A stretch of 64,000 nt of DNA from Desulfallas sp. Bu1-1 (GTDB taxonomy: Bacteria; Bacillota; Desulfotomaculia; Desulfotomaculales; Desulfallaceae). The stretch is taken from contig NZ_JADNRQ010000005.1 of assembly GCF_015594625.1 (NCBI RefSeq), positions 124,001 through 188,000 of the forward strand. Reading direction: 5' to 3'. This document shows, one piece after another, positions 1-10,241 of this stretch. Below the pieces are notes generated by a model. The model made no database searches. It was not told the origin of the DNA and saw only the letters and a program-made list of their open reading frames with translations. The translations under genes and the position numbers were made by a program. Position 1 is the first letter of the stretch. Every line of letters starts with the position of its first letter.

Positions 1-2
1 TG

Positions 3-251
3 GTACCTAAAACCTTTCATAAGTATGTAAATATATTTAGGATTATGATTGTGGTTATTTTTTGCTCCATTATACTTTTCTTATCATTAAGTATAGTGAA
101 ATCACAAATGGTAATGGGGCAAATTTCCCCGTCCTTGCATATTCCAATGTGGATTGTTTATTTAGCTATACCAGTTGGTTGCGCTTCAATGGCTTTGAGA
201 TCCATACAATATTTAATTAAAGAATTAAAAGAAGAAACCAAGTTGACTTGA
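3..251 (+). CDS. dctQ: TRAP transporter small permease (DctQ), C-terminal part
   Basis: The reading frame is open to the left edge of the window, so the gene starts outside and only about 82 C-terminal residues are visible. They form two hydrophobic segments around an SPSLHIPMW motif followed by VYLAIPVG, a pattern typical of the last two helices of DctQ. DctQ is the four-helix membrane subunit that bridges the periplasmic-type substrate binder and the DctM transport channel. It ends 10 bases before dctM, so the two are surely co-transcribed. The DctP binding protein is expected further left. An internal ATG at position 45 is probably not the start, because homology-like sequence continues upstream. 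Confidence 0.85.
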   Translation, partial: VPKTFHKYVNIFRIMIVVIFCSIILFLSLSIVKSQMVMGQISPSLHIPMWIVYLAIPVGCASMALRSIQYLIKELKEETKLT

Positions 252-261
252 CAGGTGGTGA

Positions 262-1548
262 ATGGATTTGGCTTTAACATTGTTTGGTGTATTATTCATA
301 GCGCTTTTTTTGGGTATTCCCATTGCGGTGTCCCTTGGAGTAGCAGTTTTAGCGGCCCTGTTTACTCAAGATACCAACACATCTTATGTGATGATCGCAC
401 AAAGGATGTTTACATCTGTAGATAGCTTTCCGCTTATGGCGGTGCCTTTCTTTATTCTTGCCGGCAACCTGATGGAAAAAGGTGGCATATCAAGGAGAAT
501 AATCAACTTTGCTACGGTTTTATTAAATAAACTGCCAGCAAGTTTGTCCGTTATAACAACGGCTGCCTCGGGATTTTTTGGAGCGATTTCGGGTTCCAAC
601 CCCGCAACAGTGGCCGCAATTGGCGGGCTGATGATACCAGGGATGATAAAAAAGGGTTACCCTAATGATAATGCGGCTGCAGTGGCTGCAGCGTCAGGGA
701 CATTGGGAGTTATTATTCCACCCAGCATATCTATGGTTACTTATGGTGTTGTGGCATCAGTATCAATAGGTGCCCTATTCATTGCAGGCATTATCCCCGG
801 CTTGCTTTTAGCAATTGGGATAATGTTAACAGGTATTTTTTTAAATAGTAAATATGAAAATAAGAGTTCCAGTAACGTTAGCGCAAAGCAAGTTTATACC
901 GTCTTCAAAGATGCTATTTGGGCTTTACTTATGCCTGTATTAATTCTTGGTGGTATATATGGAGGTATATTTACACCGACTGAATCTTCAGCGGTTGCAT
1001 GTTTATATGCATTTATTGTTAGTAAATATATTTACCGGGAATTGAAATTTTCAGATTTAAAAAGCATATTTTCTCAATCGGCTACAAGTACGGCATTAAT
1101 AATGTTTGTTATAACACTTTCGGCACCTTTTTCCTGGTTAATGACAAGCGCAAATGTACCCACTACCTTGGCAGAATCCATATTAGCCACACTCAATAAT
1201 AAATATGTAATATTGCTTTTGATTAACTTTATCTTGCTGTTCTTGGGATGTTTTTTGGAAACGCAATCAATAATACTTTTGATGACCCCAATGTTGCTTC
1301 CTTTGGCAATTCAATTGGGGATCGATCCTGTTGCACTGGGTTTGATAATTATTGTAAATACTTCCATTGGCATGATTACACCTCCAATGGCGGTCAACTT
1401 GTTTGTCGCCAGCACTATTTCTAAAGTAAGCATTGAACAGGTAAGCAAAAAGATTATCCCATACTTTGTTGTGGAATTAATTATCCTTCTTGTATTAACA
1501 TATTTTTCCGGTATTTTAACTTGGTTGCCTAATTTGCTTAAGCTCTAA
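262..1548 (+). CDS. dctM: TRAP transporter large permease (DctM)
   Basis: A 428-residue, very hydrophobic protein with about a dozen membrane segments and the DctM-family motif GAISGSNPATVAAIG near residues 110-125. Glycine/proline-rich loops such as GTLGVIIPPSI and SIGMITPPMAVNLF are also typical. Known family role: the ion-driven channel subunit that imports C4-dicarboxylates or other organic acids. GGTGGTGA lies directly before the ATG. The two-component genes begin four bases after its stop, which suggests they sense the transported compound. The substrate cannot be told from sequence. The downstream enzymes suggest a branched hydroxy or oxo acid (inference). Confidence 0.92.
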   Translation: MDLALTLFGVLFIALFLGIPIAVSLGVAVLAALFTQDTNTSYVMIAQRMFTSVDSFPLMAVPFFILAGNLMEKGGISRRIINFATVLLNKLPASLSVITTAASGFFGAISGSNPATVAAIGGLMIPGMIKKGYPNDNAAAVAAASGTLGVIIPPSISMVTYGVVASVSIGALFIAGIIPGLLLAIGIMLTGIFLNSKYENKSSSNVSAKQVYTVFKDAIWALLMPVLILGGIYGGIFTPTESSAVACLYAFIVSKYIYRELKFSDLKSIFSQSATSTALIMFVITLSAPFSWLMTSANVPTTLAESILATLNNKYVILLLINFILLFLGCFLETQSIILLMTPMLLPLAIQLGIDPVALGLIIIVNTSIGMITPPMAVNLFVASTISKVSIEQVSKKIIPYFVVELIILLVLTYFSGILTWLPNLLKL

Positions 1549-1563
1549 TTAGTGGTGATAAAT

Positions 1564-3177
1564 ATGGCTGAAATTAATATGCAAAAAATAATGGAACAAT
1601 ATAATACCTGTAGACTTCAATTTATTGATGAACAAAGTTTTCCGTGGGGTAAAGCACAATGGATTAATTTAGCGACCGATGGGCAGAAGCCCATTATGAG
1701 AGCCTCGATTGTAACAATTTATCCTAAAAAGGAACAACAGCTGCATTACCATTTTGGCTATGAGGAATTGTTGTATGGAATAAGAGGTGAAACATACCAA
1801 CGCTTAAACGGGAATGATACAAAGTTAACGGTAGGAAACATTATTCATATTCCGGCAGAGGGCAGTCACTGGATGTATAATCCGGGAGACGAAGATGCCT
1901 GTTTTTTAAGTATAGTTAATCCTGTACAGAAAAAGGAAATTGCTATAAATGTAAATTCGATTGGGGAACATGTGCTTCAGGAAATAAATATACAAGATGT
2001 TTTAAATGTAATAAATTTTGGGGACATTTTGCAAAAATTCGCCCAAGGAATGCAACTGGGTATTATTCTATTTGACAAGGAAGGAAATTTAATTTCTGAT
2101 CCCCAAAACCTGCCTCATTTTTGCCGGCTGTGTTTAAACAATAACCAGGGTGAATGCTTAAAAAAATTGCAAAATAACTTAGAAATATTTAGGTGTAAGT
2201 ATGGTGTATGTTCGATCCAACAACCGGTTATTGTAAACCAGATGCTTTTGGGGTACCTGGGCTGTGGTTACCGCAGGCTTGACTATGCTTTGCCAGAGGA
2301 AGAGCAGATGTTAAATGAAAATTTTCCTAAAAAATATATTCCTTTGGCCAAGCAAAAGTTTGTAGATTTGGAAATGATCAATAAAAACCGTTTATCAGCA
2401 GCAGCAGAGGCACTTTCTCTAATAAGCAACGATTTGGTTGAGGTTGTAGTACAAACTATCATCGAAAAGGAGTTGAACTTATATAAATTAAAGCTGGCGG
2501 AAGAGGAACAAAGAAAATCGCAGTTGATAAATTTTTTAAATGAATCCCGGCTAAGATTGCTAGAATCACAAGTTAATCCTCACTTTTTATTTAATACGCT
2601 TAATACAATTGCCCAGAGTTCATTAATTGAAGGCGCACAAAAAGCTTCCCGTTTAACGTATGCTTTAGCAAACTTATTACGGTGTAGTTTGGGCAAGGTT
2701 AATTCTTTAATTACTATAAAAGAAGAATTGAATTACGTAAATGATTATATATTTATTCAAAAAAATAGATTTCCCGACCAGTTTAATTTTATAACAGATA
2801 TTGATGAACATGTTGAGGGTTACAAGATTCCTTTTATGACCATCCTGGTTTTTGTTGAAAATGCCATTATTCATGGTTTTAGAGAGATGGATATACCCGG
2901 AACTATAGTTGTAAAGGGTTGGAGGGAGTCGCAGTTTTCTATTTGTATTCAAGTGACTGACGATGGAATTGGCATACCGGTTGAGGTAATTAAAGACATC
3001 GAGAAGTTTGGAGATTTGGATCCAGGCTCACGGGATATTGACGGGTTGGGTATTTATAATGTTTTTAAGCGTTTAGAATATTTTTTTAAAGGTAATTTTA
3101 AGTTAAGGTTTAATCGTCTACCTGCTGGAGGAACGGAGGTTACTTTGTTTCTGCCCATAAAATCCAGCAATTATTGA
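1564..3177 (+). CDS. Cupin-PocR-LytS-type sensor histidine kinase
   Basis: A soluble 537-residue kinase without membrane segments. Residues 1-125 form a cupin barrel (His pair in LHYHFGYEE, later PAEGSHWM). Residues about 155-300 form a PocR-type ligand domain with cysteines in CRLCLNN and GECLKKL and a YLGCGYRR motif. A short coiled coil leads into a YesN/LytS-type H-box (QVNPHFLFNTLNTIA, phospho-acceptor His). The ATPase domain has an N box (FVENAIIHGF), DDGIGIP and a GLGIYN G box. An in-frame GTG at 1552 exists, but AGTGGTGAT sits at the right distance before the ATG at 1564. The regulator gene overlaps its end. It probably senses a cytoplasmic metabolite rather than an extracellular one. 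Confidence 0.88.
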   Translation: MAEINMQKIMEQYNTCRLQFIDEQSFPWGKAQWINLATDGQKPIMRASIVTIYPKKEQQLHYHFGYEELLYGIRGETYQRLNGNDTKLTVGNIIHIPAEGSHWMYNPGDEDACFLSIVNPVQKKEIAINVNSIGEHVLQEINIQDVLNVINFGDILQKFAQGMQLGIILFDKEGNLISDPQNLPHFCRLCLNNNQGECLKKLQNNLEIFRCKYGVCSIQQPVIVNQMLLGYLGCGYRRLDYALPEEEQMLNENFPKKYIPLAKQKFVDLEMINKNRLSAAAEALSLISNDLVEVVVQTIIEKELNLYKLKLAEEEQRKSQLINFLNESRLRLLESQVNPHFLFNTLNTIAQSSLIEGAQKASRLTYALANLLRCSLGKVNSLITIKEELNYVNDYIFIQKNRFPDQFNFITDIDEHVEGYKIPFMTILVFVENAIIHGFREMDIPGTIVVKGWRESQFSICIQVTDDGIGIPVEVIKDIEKFGDLDPGSRDIDGLGIYNVFKRLEYFFKGNFKLRFNRLPAGGTEVTLFLPIKSSNY

Positions 3178-3191
3178 ATGGGGGGATAATC

Positions 3192-4790
3192 TTGTACAAG
3201 CTGATGGCTGCAGATGATGAGGTAATGGAGCTTGAATTTATTAAGTTTTGCCTGTCCAATTCCAAGCTACCTGTTCAATTGGTTGGTACCGCAACTGATG
3301 GGGAAAAGGCTATTAGCTTAGTGGAAGATTTGCGCCCCGAAATAATCCTTTTGGATATTAAAATGCCCAAAATCAGTGGTATTGAAGTTGGCAAGTATGT
3401 TGCAGAAAAGTACCCGCGGGCTAAAGTAATCATGTTGACGGCGTATGACAAATTTGATTTTGCCCGTGAGGCAATTCGGTTTAATGCCTTTGATTACCTG
3501 TTAAAACCCGTGAAACCCGAACATTTTATAGAAGTTGTAGAAAAGGCCATTGAAAAAATAAATCAGGAAAGATTCCATGAGGAAGCTGGTAAGCGGCGTG
3601 ACTCCTTGCTACGAGCATTAAAACCGGCCATACTTCAAAAAGCTATTACATCCTTAATAACGGTTGGAAAATTTGAACCGGCCATTTTGCTTGATGAAGG
3701 ATATTTATCGGGTAACCACCGGCATGAACAAAAAGAATGTGTGCTTGTTGGTTGTATGTCATTGTGGGAGAAAGCCAGCGGCAAGTCTTTAACCGATTAT
3801 GCTCTGCTGGAATCGATAATTAAAGATTTAAATAATAAATTTAAAGATGGTTTGTTTGTTATTGCGGATGGCCTCGGTAAAATTGTATTTTATTCGGAAA
3901 GATACAATTTAAGCTACTCTAAGTTGAAAAGTATTGAATCATTGGTTGAGGAAAATGGGTATAACTGTGCATTGTTTTTATGTAAAATAAAACAATTGTC
4001 CAATGCACCTGAAGCTTTTCAATATGCAAGTTCGTATTGTGAGTACAATGCGTTTTGGGGAAACGCCGGCATATTTTTTGTTGAAAATTATTTAAAAAAA
4101 TCTACTTGCAATTTTAACTCTGTTAGGGAAATTGAAGGTAAACTTTTAAAAAATTATTTTTCCTCCAATAGTTATACTTTAAGGAATGATATTGATCAAA
4201 TATTAACAGCAATATTTGAAGCTGTCAAAGTAATGAAGCCAGACCCCGATCAATGTAAAAGCTACTTTGAAGAATTGGTTACTTTAATTGCGTGGGCATT
4301 TATAGAAAAAAAGGTAGAAATCGAAGCGTTGGAAATATTAAAGACTCAGGCGAATAATAAAATCCGCCATGCGAATAATTATCGAGAGGTTTTTGCAGCA
4401 TTACATGCTTTTAATGAATCAATATTAGATATTTTATTGCAACCGGAAGTTAAAAATGCCAATCAGGTTGTATTTTGGATAAAGAGTTATTTGCAAACAA
4501 ACTATCAAGAAAATATTACCCTTGAACATCTTGCCGAAAAAGTATACTTGAGTCCCTGTTATATCAGCCGTATATTTAGGCAGATAACGGGATTAAATTT
4601 TATGCAATATCTAACTGGAATCAGAATGGAAAGGGCAATAGAACTACTGAAAACAGGGAAATATTGTGTATCTGAAGTAGCCGAAGCGGTAGGCTACAAG
4701 GATTCCAGTTATTTTAGCCAGGTGTTTAAAAAGAGATACGGGTTTAATCCTAATGAGTTGATTAAAAAGCCTGCTAAAATGACAATATAA
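3192..4790 (+). CDS. YesN-type response regulator with AraC DNA-binding domain
   Basis: A 532-residue partner of the preceding kinase. The receiver domain spans residues 1-120, with acidic pair DDE, phospho-acceptor Asp in IILLDIKMP, and YLLKPV. A long linker of about 290 residues without clear motifs follows. The C-terminal AraC/XylS domain carries two helix-turn-helices ([21 protein letters not shown] and [21 protein letters not shown]). A TTG at 3174 overlaps the kinase stop, but the TTG at 3192 has GGGGGAT upstream and yields the canonical [10 protein letters not shown] start. It probably activates the ilvD-panB-glcDF genes and the transporter. The 100 bases before ilvD are the likely binding region, but no repeat was identified there. 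Confidence 0.9.
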   Translation: MYKLMAADDEVMELEFIKFCLSNSKLPVQLVGTATDGEKAISLVEDLRPEIILLDIKMPKISGIEVGKYVAEKYPRAKVIMLTAYDKFDFAREAIRFNAFDYLLKPVKPEHFIEVVEKAIEKINQERFHEEAGKRRDSLLRALKPAILQKAITSLITVGKFEPAILLDEGYLSGNHRHEQKECVLVGCMSLWEKASGKSLTDYALLESIIKDLNNKFKDGLFVIADGLGKIVFYSERYNLSYSKLKSIESLVEENGYNCALFLCKIKQLSNAPEAFQYASSYCEYNAFWGNAGIFFVENYLKKSTCNFNSVREIEGKLLKNYFSSNSYTLRNDIDQILTAIFEAVKVMKPDPDQCKSYFEELVTLIAWAFIEKKVEIEALEILKTQANNKIRHANNYREVFAALHAFNESILDILLQPEVKNANQVVFWIKSYLQTNYQENITLEHLAEKVYLSPCYISRIFRQITGLNFMQYLTGIRMERAIELLKTGKYCVSEVAEAVGYKDSSYFSQVFKKRYGFNPNELIKKPAKMTI

Positions 4791-4890
4791 CTATGCTTAT
4801 GAACAAAAATCTTACCAGGGAATTATACGTATCTGCTTAATATTTGAATATAAATCTTCATGTCTATTATTTTTAAAGGAGTGTATAGAA

Positions 4891-6549
4891 ATGAGAAGTC
4901 ACATTGTGACGAAGGGCTTAGAGAGATCCACCCACAGAGCTTTATATTACTCCATGGGTTTTCGACCTAAGGACTTGGACAAGCCTTTGGTTGCTATTGT
5001 AAATTCGCATAATGAAACCATGCCAGGGCACGTTCACTTGGATATAATAGCCAAGGCAGTTCGCGAAGGTATCTTGGCGGCAGGTGGTACACCTGTTGAA
5101 TTTCCGGTAATTGGTGTCTGCGACGGGCTTGCGCAGGGCCACTCTGGCATGAAATATCCATTGGCTAGCCGGGAATTAATATGTGATTCCATTGAAATAA
5201 TGATGAATGCGCACGCGTATGATGCCATGGTGCTGATTAGCTCATGTGATAAGATTACTCCGGGTATGTTAATGGCCGCTGCAAGGTTAAACGTACCCTC
5301 CATATTTATCACAGCTGGGCCAATGGCCACAGGTTTTTATAAAGGTAAAAAAGTGGGTTATACAGATTTGATGGAAGCTCCTGGTTTGGTGGCCAGAGGT
5401 ATTATGACCGAAGAGGAACTTGCTGAGTTTGAACAATATGCCCTACCTGGTTGTGGTAACTGCAACATTATGGGAACTGCCAACTCTATGAATTTTTTAA
5501 CGGAAAGTCTCGGTATGGCTTTACCGGGTACGGCTATTCCCGCAATGGCTGGTAAGCGGCTAGCATTGGCCCGGGAAACCGGGGAAAAAATCATGGAGCT
5601 TTATCGAAAAAATATTTGCCCCAGAGACATTCTCGTACAGGAAGCTTTTGAAAATGCTATAACGGTGGATATGGCCATCGGCGGATCTACAAATACCATC
5701 TTACACTTAACCGCGATAGCCCACGCAGCCGGGTTGAAACTGGAAATGGATACTTTTGAAAAAGTATGCGCGAGAACACCTCACCTGGTTAAAATAAAAC
5801 CGGCAGGAGATCATTTCCCGGAAGATTTTTATAGAGCTGGCGGAGTTACTGCTTTGATGAAACAACTTGCGGATAATAACCTTATTCACAAGGATATTAT
5901 TACAGTTACTGGTGCAACAGTCGGAGAAAATCTTAAAGATGTAAATGTAGCGGATAATGAGGTAATCCGCCCTATGGATAACCCATATTCGTATGCAGGC
6001 GGGATTACTATTCTCTACGGAAACTTGGCTCCCGAAGGATCAGTTTGCAAAAGCGCCGCTGTATTACCAGAAATGAGAAGGCATGAGGGGCCGGCAAGGG
6101 TTTTTAATCAAGAAGAGGAAGCGGTAAAGGCTATTTATGGTGGAAAGATAAAGCCGGGAGATGTAGTGGTAATTCGATATGAAGGACCCAAAGGTGGACC
6201 GGGGATGCGTGAGCAACTTACCCCAACCTCCGCAATCATTGGTATGGGGCTGGGAGATAAAGTGGCGCTGGTTACGGATGGGCGTTTTTCCGGTGCAACC
6301 AGGGGTGCGGCTATAGGGCATGTATCTCCGGAGGCGGCGGATGGTGGTCCTATTGCTTTAGTTGAAGAAGGGGATATAATCAGCATTGATATTGATAACG
6401 GTAAACTGGAGTTAAAAGTGTCTGATGAGGAATTAAAACGGCGTAAAGAAAAGTGGACCAGATATCAAAAGGAAATACAGCCGGGTTCTTACCTGGAAAG
6501 GTACTCAAAATTAGTTGGTTCTGCAATGTCGGGAGCAATTTTTAAATAA
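4891..6549 (+). CDS. ilvD: Dihydroxy-acid dehydratase
   Basis: A 552-residue IlvD/EDD-family dehydratase of normal length. The three Fe-S cysteines are visible in [20 protein letters not shown] and [15 protein letters not shown]. The family reaction turns 2,3-dihydroxy-isovalerate (or -methylvalerate) into the 2-oxo acid plus water. The start follows AAAGGAGTG. No other branched-chain amino acid synthesis gene is nearby. Instead it sits with a TRAP transporter, a second PanB and a GlcDF pair, so a catabolic or sugar-acid role is as likely as biosynthesis. Which dihydroxy acid it uses cannot be decided here. Confidence 0.9.
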   Translation: MRSHIVTKGLERSTHRALYYSMGFRPKDLDKPLVAIVNSHNETMPGHVHLDIIAKAVREGILAAGGTPVEFPVIGVCDGLAQGHSGMKYPLASRELICDSIEIMMNAHAYDAMVLISSCDKITPGMLMAAARLNVPSIFITAGPMATGFYKGKKVGYTDLMEAPGLVARGIMTEEELAEFEQYALPGCGNCNIMGTANSMNFLTESLGMALPGTAIPAMAGKRLALARETGEKIMELYRKNICPRDILVQEAFENAITVDMAIGGSTNTILHLTAIAHAAGLKLEMDTFEKVCARTPHLVKIKPAGDHFPEDFYRAGGVTALMKQLADNNLIHKDIITVTGATVGENLKDVNVADNEVIRPMDNPYSYAGGITILYGNLAPEGSVCKSAAVLPEMRRHEGPARVFNQEEEAVKAIYGGKIKPGDVVVIRYEGPKGGPGMREQLTPTSAIIGMGLGDKVALVTDGRFSGATRGAAIGHVSPEAADGGPIALVEEGDIISIDIDNGKLELKVSDEELKRRKEKWTRYQKEIQPGSYLERYSKLVGSAMSGAIFK

Positions 6550-6582
6550 AAGGGTTTTTGAAAAATTAAAGTTGGGAGTGAT

Positions 6583-7437
6583 ATGTTAATGGCTAAAAAA
6601 TCTGTATTTGACTTTACCAATATGGTGGAGAATGGGGAAAAAATTGTTTATTTAACGGCTTATGATTATTTAACTGCAAAAATGCAGGAAAAAGCCGGCA
6701 TTGATATGATCTTGGTAGGCGACTCCCTTGGTATGGTAACTCTTGGTTATGATACTACATTTCCCGTTACACTAGATGATATGGTAAGACACTGCCAAGC
6801 AGTGCGCCGGGGGGCACCAAACACGTTTATTGTTGGTGATATGCCGTATATGTCTTATCAGGCTTCTGATGAAGATGCCGTGCGGAGTGCTGGAAGATTG
6901 GTTAAGGAAGGTTATGTTGATGCCGTTAAACTTGAAGGCGGCGGCCCTCGCATACTTAGCAGAATTAAAGCCATTAATGAGTCCGGTATTTTGGTAATGG
7001 GGCACATTGGTCTGACCCCACAATTTGCCGGTCAAATAGGTGGATATAAGGCACAAGGGCGAAGTGCCAAGGCCGCCATCGAACTGGTCAAGCAAGCAAA
7101 ACTTATTGAAGAAGCCGGTGCTTTTTCAATTTTAGTAGAAGGGGTTCCATCGGCAGTTGGAAAAGCTATTACGGAGCGTGCCAGTATTCCCGTACTGGGG
7201 ATCGGGGCAGGTCCATATACTCACGGTCAGTTGCTGATATATGCTGACATGGTGGGTTTATATGATAATTTTACACCTAAATTTGTTAAAAAATATGCTA
7301 ATATAGGTGAAATACTAGTTAATGCTTTCAAAGAATATGCCAAGGATGTGCGGGAAAACAGATTCCCCGTTGACGGAGAGCATACTTATAAGATGAAGCA
7401 AGAGGAAGAAAAAGAACTGCTTTCTTTACTAGATTAA
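6583..7437 (+). CDS. panB: Ketopantoate hydroxymethyltransferase, second copy in the window
   Basis: A 284-residue TIM-barrel enzyme of the PanB family. Metal and substrate residues appear intact: LVGDSLGMV, VGDMPYMSY, AVKLEGG, and the catalytic Glu in ILVEGVPSAVG, plus GIGAGPYTHGQ. Known reaction: 2-oxoisovalerate + methylene-THF to ketopantoate, which is reversible. A canonical panB lies with panC and panD at 38882, so this copy is redundant for pantothenate. Its operon contains no other pan gene. ATG codons at 6583 and 6589 both fit GGGAG. A terminator-like hairpin follows the gene. Inference: it may act on the product of IlvD or run in reverse during acid catabolism. Confidence 0.88.
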   Translation: MLMAKKSVFDFTNMVENGEKIVYLTAYDYLTAKMQEKAGIDMILVGDSLGMVTLGYDTTFPVTLDDMVRHCQAVRRGAPNTFIVGDMPYMSYQASDEDAVRSAGRLVKEGYVDAVKLEGGGPRILSRIKAINESGILVMGHIGLTPQFAGQIGGYKAQGRSAKAAIELVKQAKLIEEAGAFSILVEGVPSAVGKAITERASIPVLGIGAGPYTHGQLLIYADMVGLYDNFTPKFVKKYANIGEILVNAFKEYAKDVRENRFPVDGEHTYKMKQEEEKELLSLLD

Positions 7438-7457
7438 TCAAAAAGAAATGTGTACGG

Positions 7458-7479
7458 GGGGGCATTATTGCCCCCTTTT
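7458..7479 (+). terminator. Intrinsic terminator after the second panB
   Basis: GGGGGCA-TTAT-TGCCCCC followed by TTTT: a seven-base-pair, GC-only stem. It separates ilvD-panB from glcD-glcF, so transcription into glcD is either partial read-through or from a separate promoter in the next 85 bases. Confidence 0.8.
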
Positions 7480-7567
7480 CTATACCATGTATTTCTATGA
7501 GCACATTAACTCTAGCCCTTCCGCGAACCACAAGATTCCCTGAAGCCTTATTAAATGGGGTGAAATA

Positions 7568-8938
7568 ATGATAGATAATTTAGCCAAGGAGATTGCTGCA
7601 AGAATTGGAAAGAGTAAAGTTACTACAGCACCGGAGGATCTTGTTTGTTATTCATATGATTGTTCCATGTATTCCGGTAAACCGGATATAGTGGTGAGGG
7701 TGGAAAGCAAAACGGACGTTATTCATGTATTAAAAATTGCGAGCCAAAAACAAGTTCCGGTAATTGCCAGGGGAGCGGCAACAAGCAATTGTGGAGCGGT
7801 AATTCCCACCAATGGCGGGATTATCCTGGATATGCTTGGTATGAGCAAAATCATTGAAATTGACATGGATAACTTCATCGCTGTATGTGAACCCGGGGTA
7901 ATTACTGCTCATTTACAAGCTGAAGTAGAAAAAAGGGGTCTTTTTTATCCGCCTGATCCCCAAGGGTTAAGTATGTCAACTATCGGGGGCAATGTTGCCA
8001 CGGGTGCGGGGGGTCCCCGGGCCATAAAATACGGGACAACAAGGGATTACATCTTAGGACTGGAAACGGTTTTAGCTGACGGTGAAGTATTGAAGACAGG
8101 CGGCAAAGTCGTCAAGGATGTAAGCGGATATAATCTTACCCAGTTACTAATAGGCTCTGAAGGCACTCTTGGGGTGTTTACGGAAATTATTCTAAAATTA
8201 ATTCCACTTCCTGAAACAAAACGAACCTTGCTTTGCATATTTAACACACTTGAGGATGCATCGGTGGCTGTGACTGAAATTCTCCATCACAAGGTAATCC
8301 CATCAATGATGGAATTATTGGATAAAACAAGTACGCAGCTTATTCAGATGTACATGGATGCCGGATATCCAACTGATGCGGAAGCAATTCTATTAATCGA
8401 AGTTGATGGTAGTAATGAAGATGTTGAAGATCAAGTTGTTATCGTAAAAAAAGTTTGTGAATCTTGTAAAGCCAGAAGTATAAAAATAGCCCGTACAAAG
8501 GAAGAGGAAGAAGCAATATGGGCGGGTAGAAAAGCCGGTTTTGCGGCTCTTTCGGCTTATAAACCAGTAGTAATACCGGAAGACGCCACTGTTCCCCGCA
8601 ACCTGCTGCCGGAAATGATGCGTAAGGTGCAAGATATTGCAAAAAAATATGATGTATTGCTACCTACTTTTGGGCATGCGGGTGACGGAAATGTCCACCC
8701 GCACATTTGCATTAATCCCCGGCATGCAGATGAGTTGGACAAAGTTAACAAAATTAAAGAAGAGATTTACCGTGAAGCATTGAACCTGGGAGGCACTATC
8801 ACCGGTGAACATGGTGTGGGTATTGTAAAAAAAGAATTAGCCAAAAAGCAACATAGTAAGCGGTCGCTAACGATTATGACTGCAATAAAAAAGGCGTTTG
8901 ATCCCAACAATATCTTAAACCCGGGGAAAGCTTTTTAG
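7568..8938 (+). CDS. glcD: FAD-linked 2-hydroxy-acid dehydrogenase subunit (GlcD-like)
   Basis: A 456-residue member of the PCMH-type FAD oxidase family. The N-terminal FAD domain shows VPVIARGAATSNCGAVIP and a PPDPQGLSMSTIGGNVATGAGG-like flavin-loop region. The C-terminal domain shows FGHAGDGNVHPHI and TGEHGVGIVKK near the end. Known relatives oxidise glycolate, D-lactate or other 2-hydroxy acids to 2-oxo acids. The Fe-S partner gene starts 15 bases downstream. No GlcE-type third subunit is present. In this context a branched 2-hydroxy acid such as pantoate or 2-hydroxyisovalerate is conceivable (inference). Confidence 0.9.
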   Translation: MIDNLAKEIAARIGKSKVTTAPEDLVCYSYDCSMYSGKPDIVVRVESKTDVIHVLKIASQKQVPVIARGAATSNCGAVIPTNGGIILDMLGMSKIIEIDMDNFIAVCEPGVITAHLQAEVEKRGLFYPPDPQGLSMSTIGGNVATGAGGPRAIKYGTTRDYILGLETVLADGEVLKTGGKVVKDVSGYNLTQLLIGSEGTLGVFTEIILKLIPLPETKRTLLCIFNTLEDASVAVTEILHHKVIPSMMELLDKTSTQLIQMYMDAGYPTDAEAILLIEVDGSNEDVEDQVVIVKKVCESCKARSIKIARTKEEEEAIWAGRKAGFAALSAYKPVVIPEDATVPRNLLPEMMRKVQDIAKKYDVLLPTFGHAGDGNVHPHICINPRHADELDKVNKIKEEIYREALNLGGTITGEHGVGIVKKELAKKQHSKRSLTIMTAIKKAFDPNNILNPGKAF

Positions 8939-8952
8939 GAGAAGGGGCCGGA

Positions 8953-10197
8953 ATGGAAGAAATTCAAAAAAAGCTGAAAGAGTTATATTATCAATCCGAT
9001 AACTGCATACGTTGTGGGCGTTGTACTACTGTTTGTCCCACCTTTGCTGTAACCGGGAAGGAGTCTATGGTTGCCAGAGGTAGGGTTCGCCTGGCCAGGG
9101 AATATGTTGAGGGAAACTTGGAACTCAGCAATAGACTTAAGCTATATTTTGATTTATGTTTAGGCTGTAATGCATGTTTGGATATATGTCCCCCGCGGAT
9201 AAAAACCGCGGAACTGCTAAATTTGATCAAAACTGAAATTATCCAAAAAAATGGTTCACCTTTTTTAGATTCGATGCTGTTAAACATGATTATAAGCAGA
9301 CCGGAAAATTTCAGAAGGGCGATGGTTTTACTAGATATAAGCCGAAAATTAGGTATCAACAAGTTGTTTCCTGCTACTTTAAAGGATAAAGAGAAGATAC
9401 TACCGGTTGTTCCCCAAAAGTCTTTTAAGGAACTTTATCGTCACCAATCCCAAAGGCGTACAGGTAAGAAGCACCGGGTAGGATATTTCACCGGATGCCT
9501 TACCAATACGTTCTATCCGGAAATTGCTTTTGATACTATCAAAGTATTGGAATACCATAATTGTGAAGTTATTATTCCCATGGATACAGTTTGTTGTGGT
9601 TTACCACACAGGACTATGGGTTATTGGCATGATAGCCAAAGACTTGCGAGGAAAAATATTGAACTTTTCTTAAAATCTCAAGTGGACTATATTGTAACAG
9701 ATTGTGGTACCTGTGGATACGCTTTAAAAAATTATACTGAGCACTTTACGGAACCCGGGGACATTAAATATGCGCGATTCTTTTCCGAACGGGTTTTTGA
9801 TATTAACGAATTTTTGGTTAATGTTACGGGTCTGAAGGTAGGCAATAAATTGTTAAACGGGTGCACCGCAACCTATCATGAATCGTGTCATTTAAACAGA
9901 GGACAAAAAATTTCCCTCCAGCCCAGGGAGATCCTGAAGGCAATACCCGGGCTAAAATATATAGAATTGCCTGAAGCCAACTGGTGTTGCGGTGCTGCGG
10001 GATCATTTTCCTTTAAGCACCAGGACATAGCGCGTAAAATTTTGGAGAAAAAAATAAGTAATATAGGTTTAACAGAGGCGCAGTATGTTACCGCCGGGTG
10101 TCCCGCTTGCTTGATACAACTTGATTTTGGACGAAGGATATTTGCATTGGAATTTCAGGTTAAACATCCTGTTCAGCTTTTAGCGGAAAGTATTTAA
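8953..10197 (+). CDS. glcF: Fe-S subunit of 2-hydroxy-acid dehydrogenase (GlcF-like)
   Basis: A 414-residue electron-transfer partner of the preceding flavoprotein. Two [4Fe-4S] ferredoxin motifs lie near residues 18-28 (CIRCGRCTTVCP) and 70-80 (CLGCNACLDICP). Two CCG domains typical of GlcF, LutA and heterodisulfide reductase B follow, with CGLP, HESCHLNRG, WCCGAAGSF and AGCPACLIQ. It passes electrons from the hydroxy acid towards quinone or another carrier. The RBS GGAGAAGGGGCC precedes the ATG. Length and motifs look intact. Confidence 0.9.
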   Translation: MEEIQKKLKELYYQSDNCIRCGRCTTVCPTFAVTGKESMVARGRVRLAREYVEGNLELSNRLKLYFDLCLGCNACLDICPPRIKTAELLNLIKTEIIQKNGSPFLDSMLLNMIISRPENFRRAMVLLDISRKLGINKLFPATLKDKEKILPVVPQKSFKELYRHQSQRRTGKKHRVGYFTGCLTNTFYPEIAFDTIKVLEYHNCEVIIPMDTVCCGLPHRTMGYWHDSQRLARKNIELFLKSQVDYIVTDCGTCGYALKNYTEHFTEPGDIKYARFFSERVFDINEFLVNVTGLKVGNKLLNGCTATYHESCHLNRGQKISLQPREILKAIPGLKYIELPEANWCCGAAGSFSFKHQDIARKILEKKISNIGLTEAQYVTAGCPACLIQLDFGRRIFALEFQVKHPVQLLAESI

Positions 10198-10241
10198 CCA
10201 GGTACTTATGTTTAGGCATTTAAAAAAGATGAGGTGATAAA

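Noticed and set aside
7730-7912. Minus-strand frame opposite glcD
   Set aside because: Shadow frame without start signals or conserved residues.
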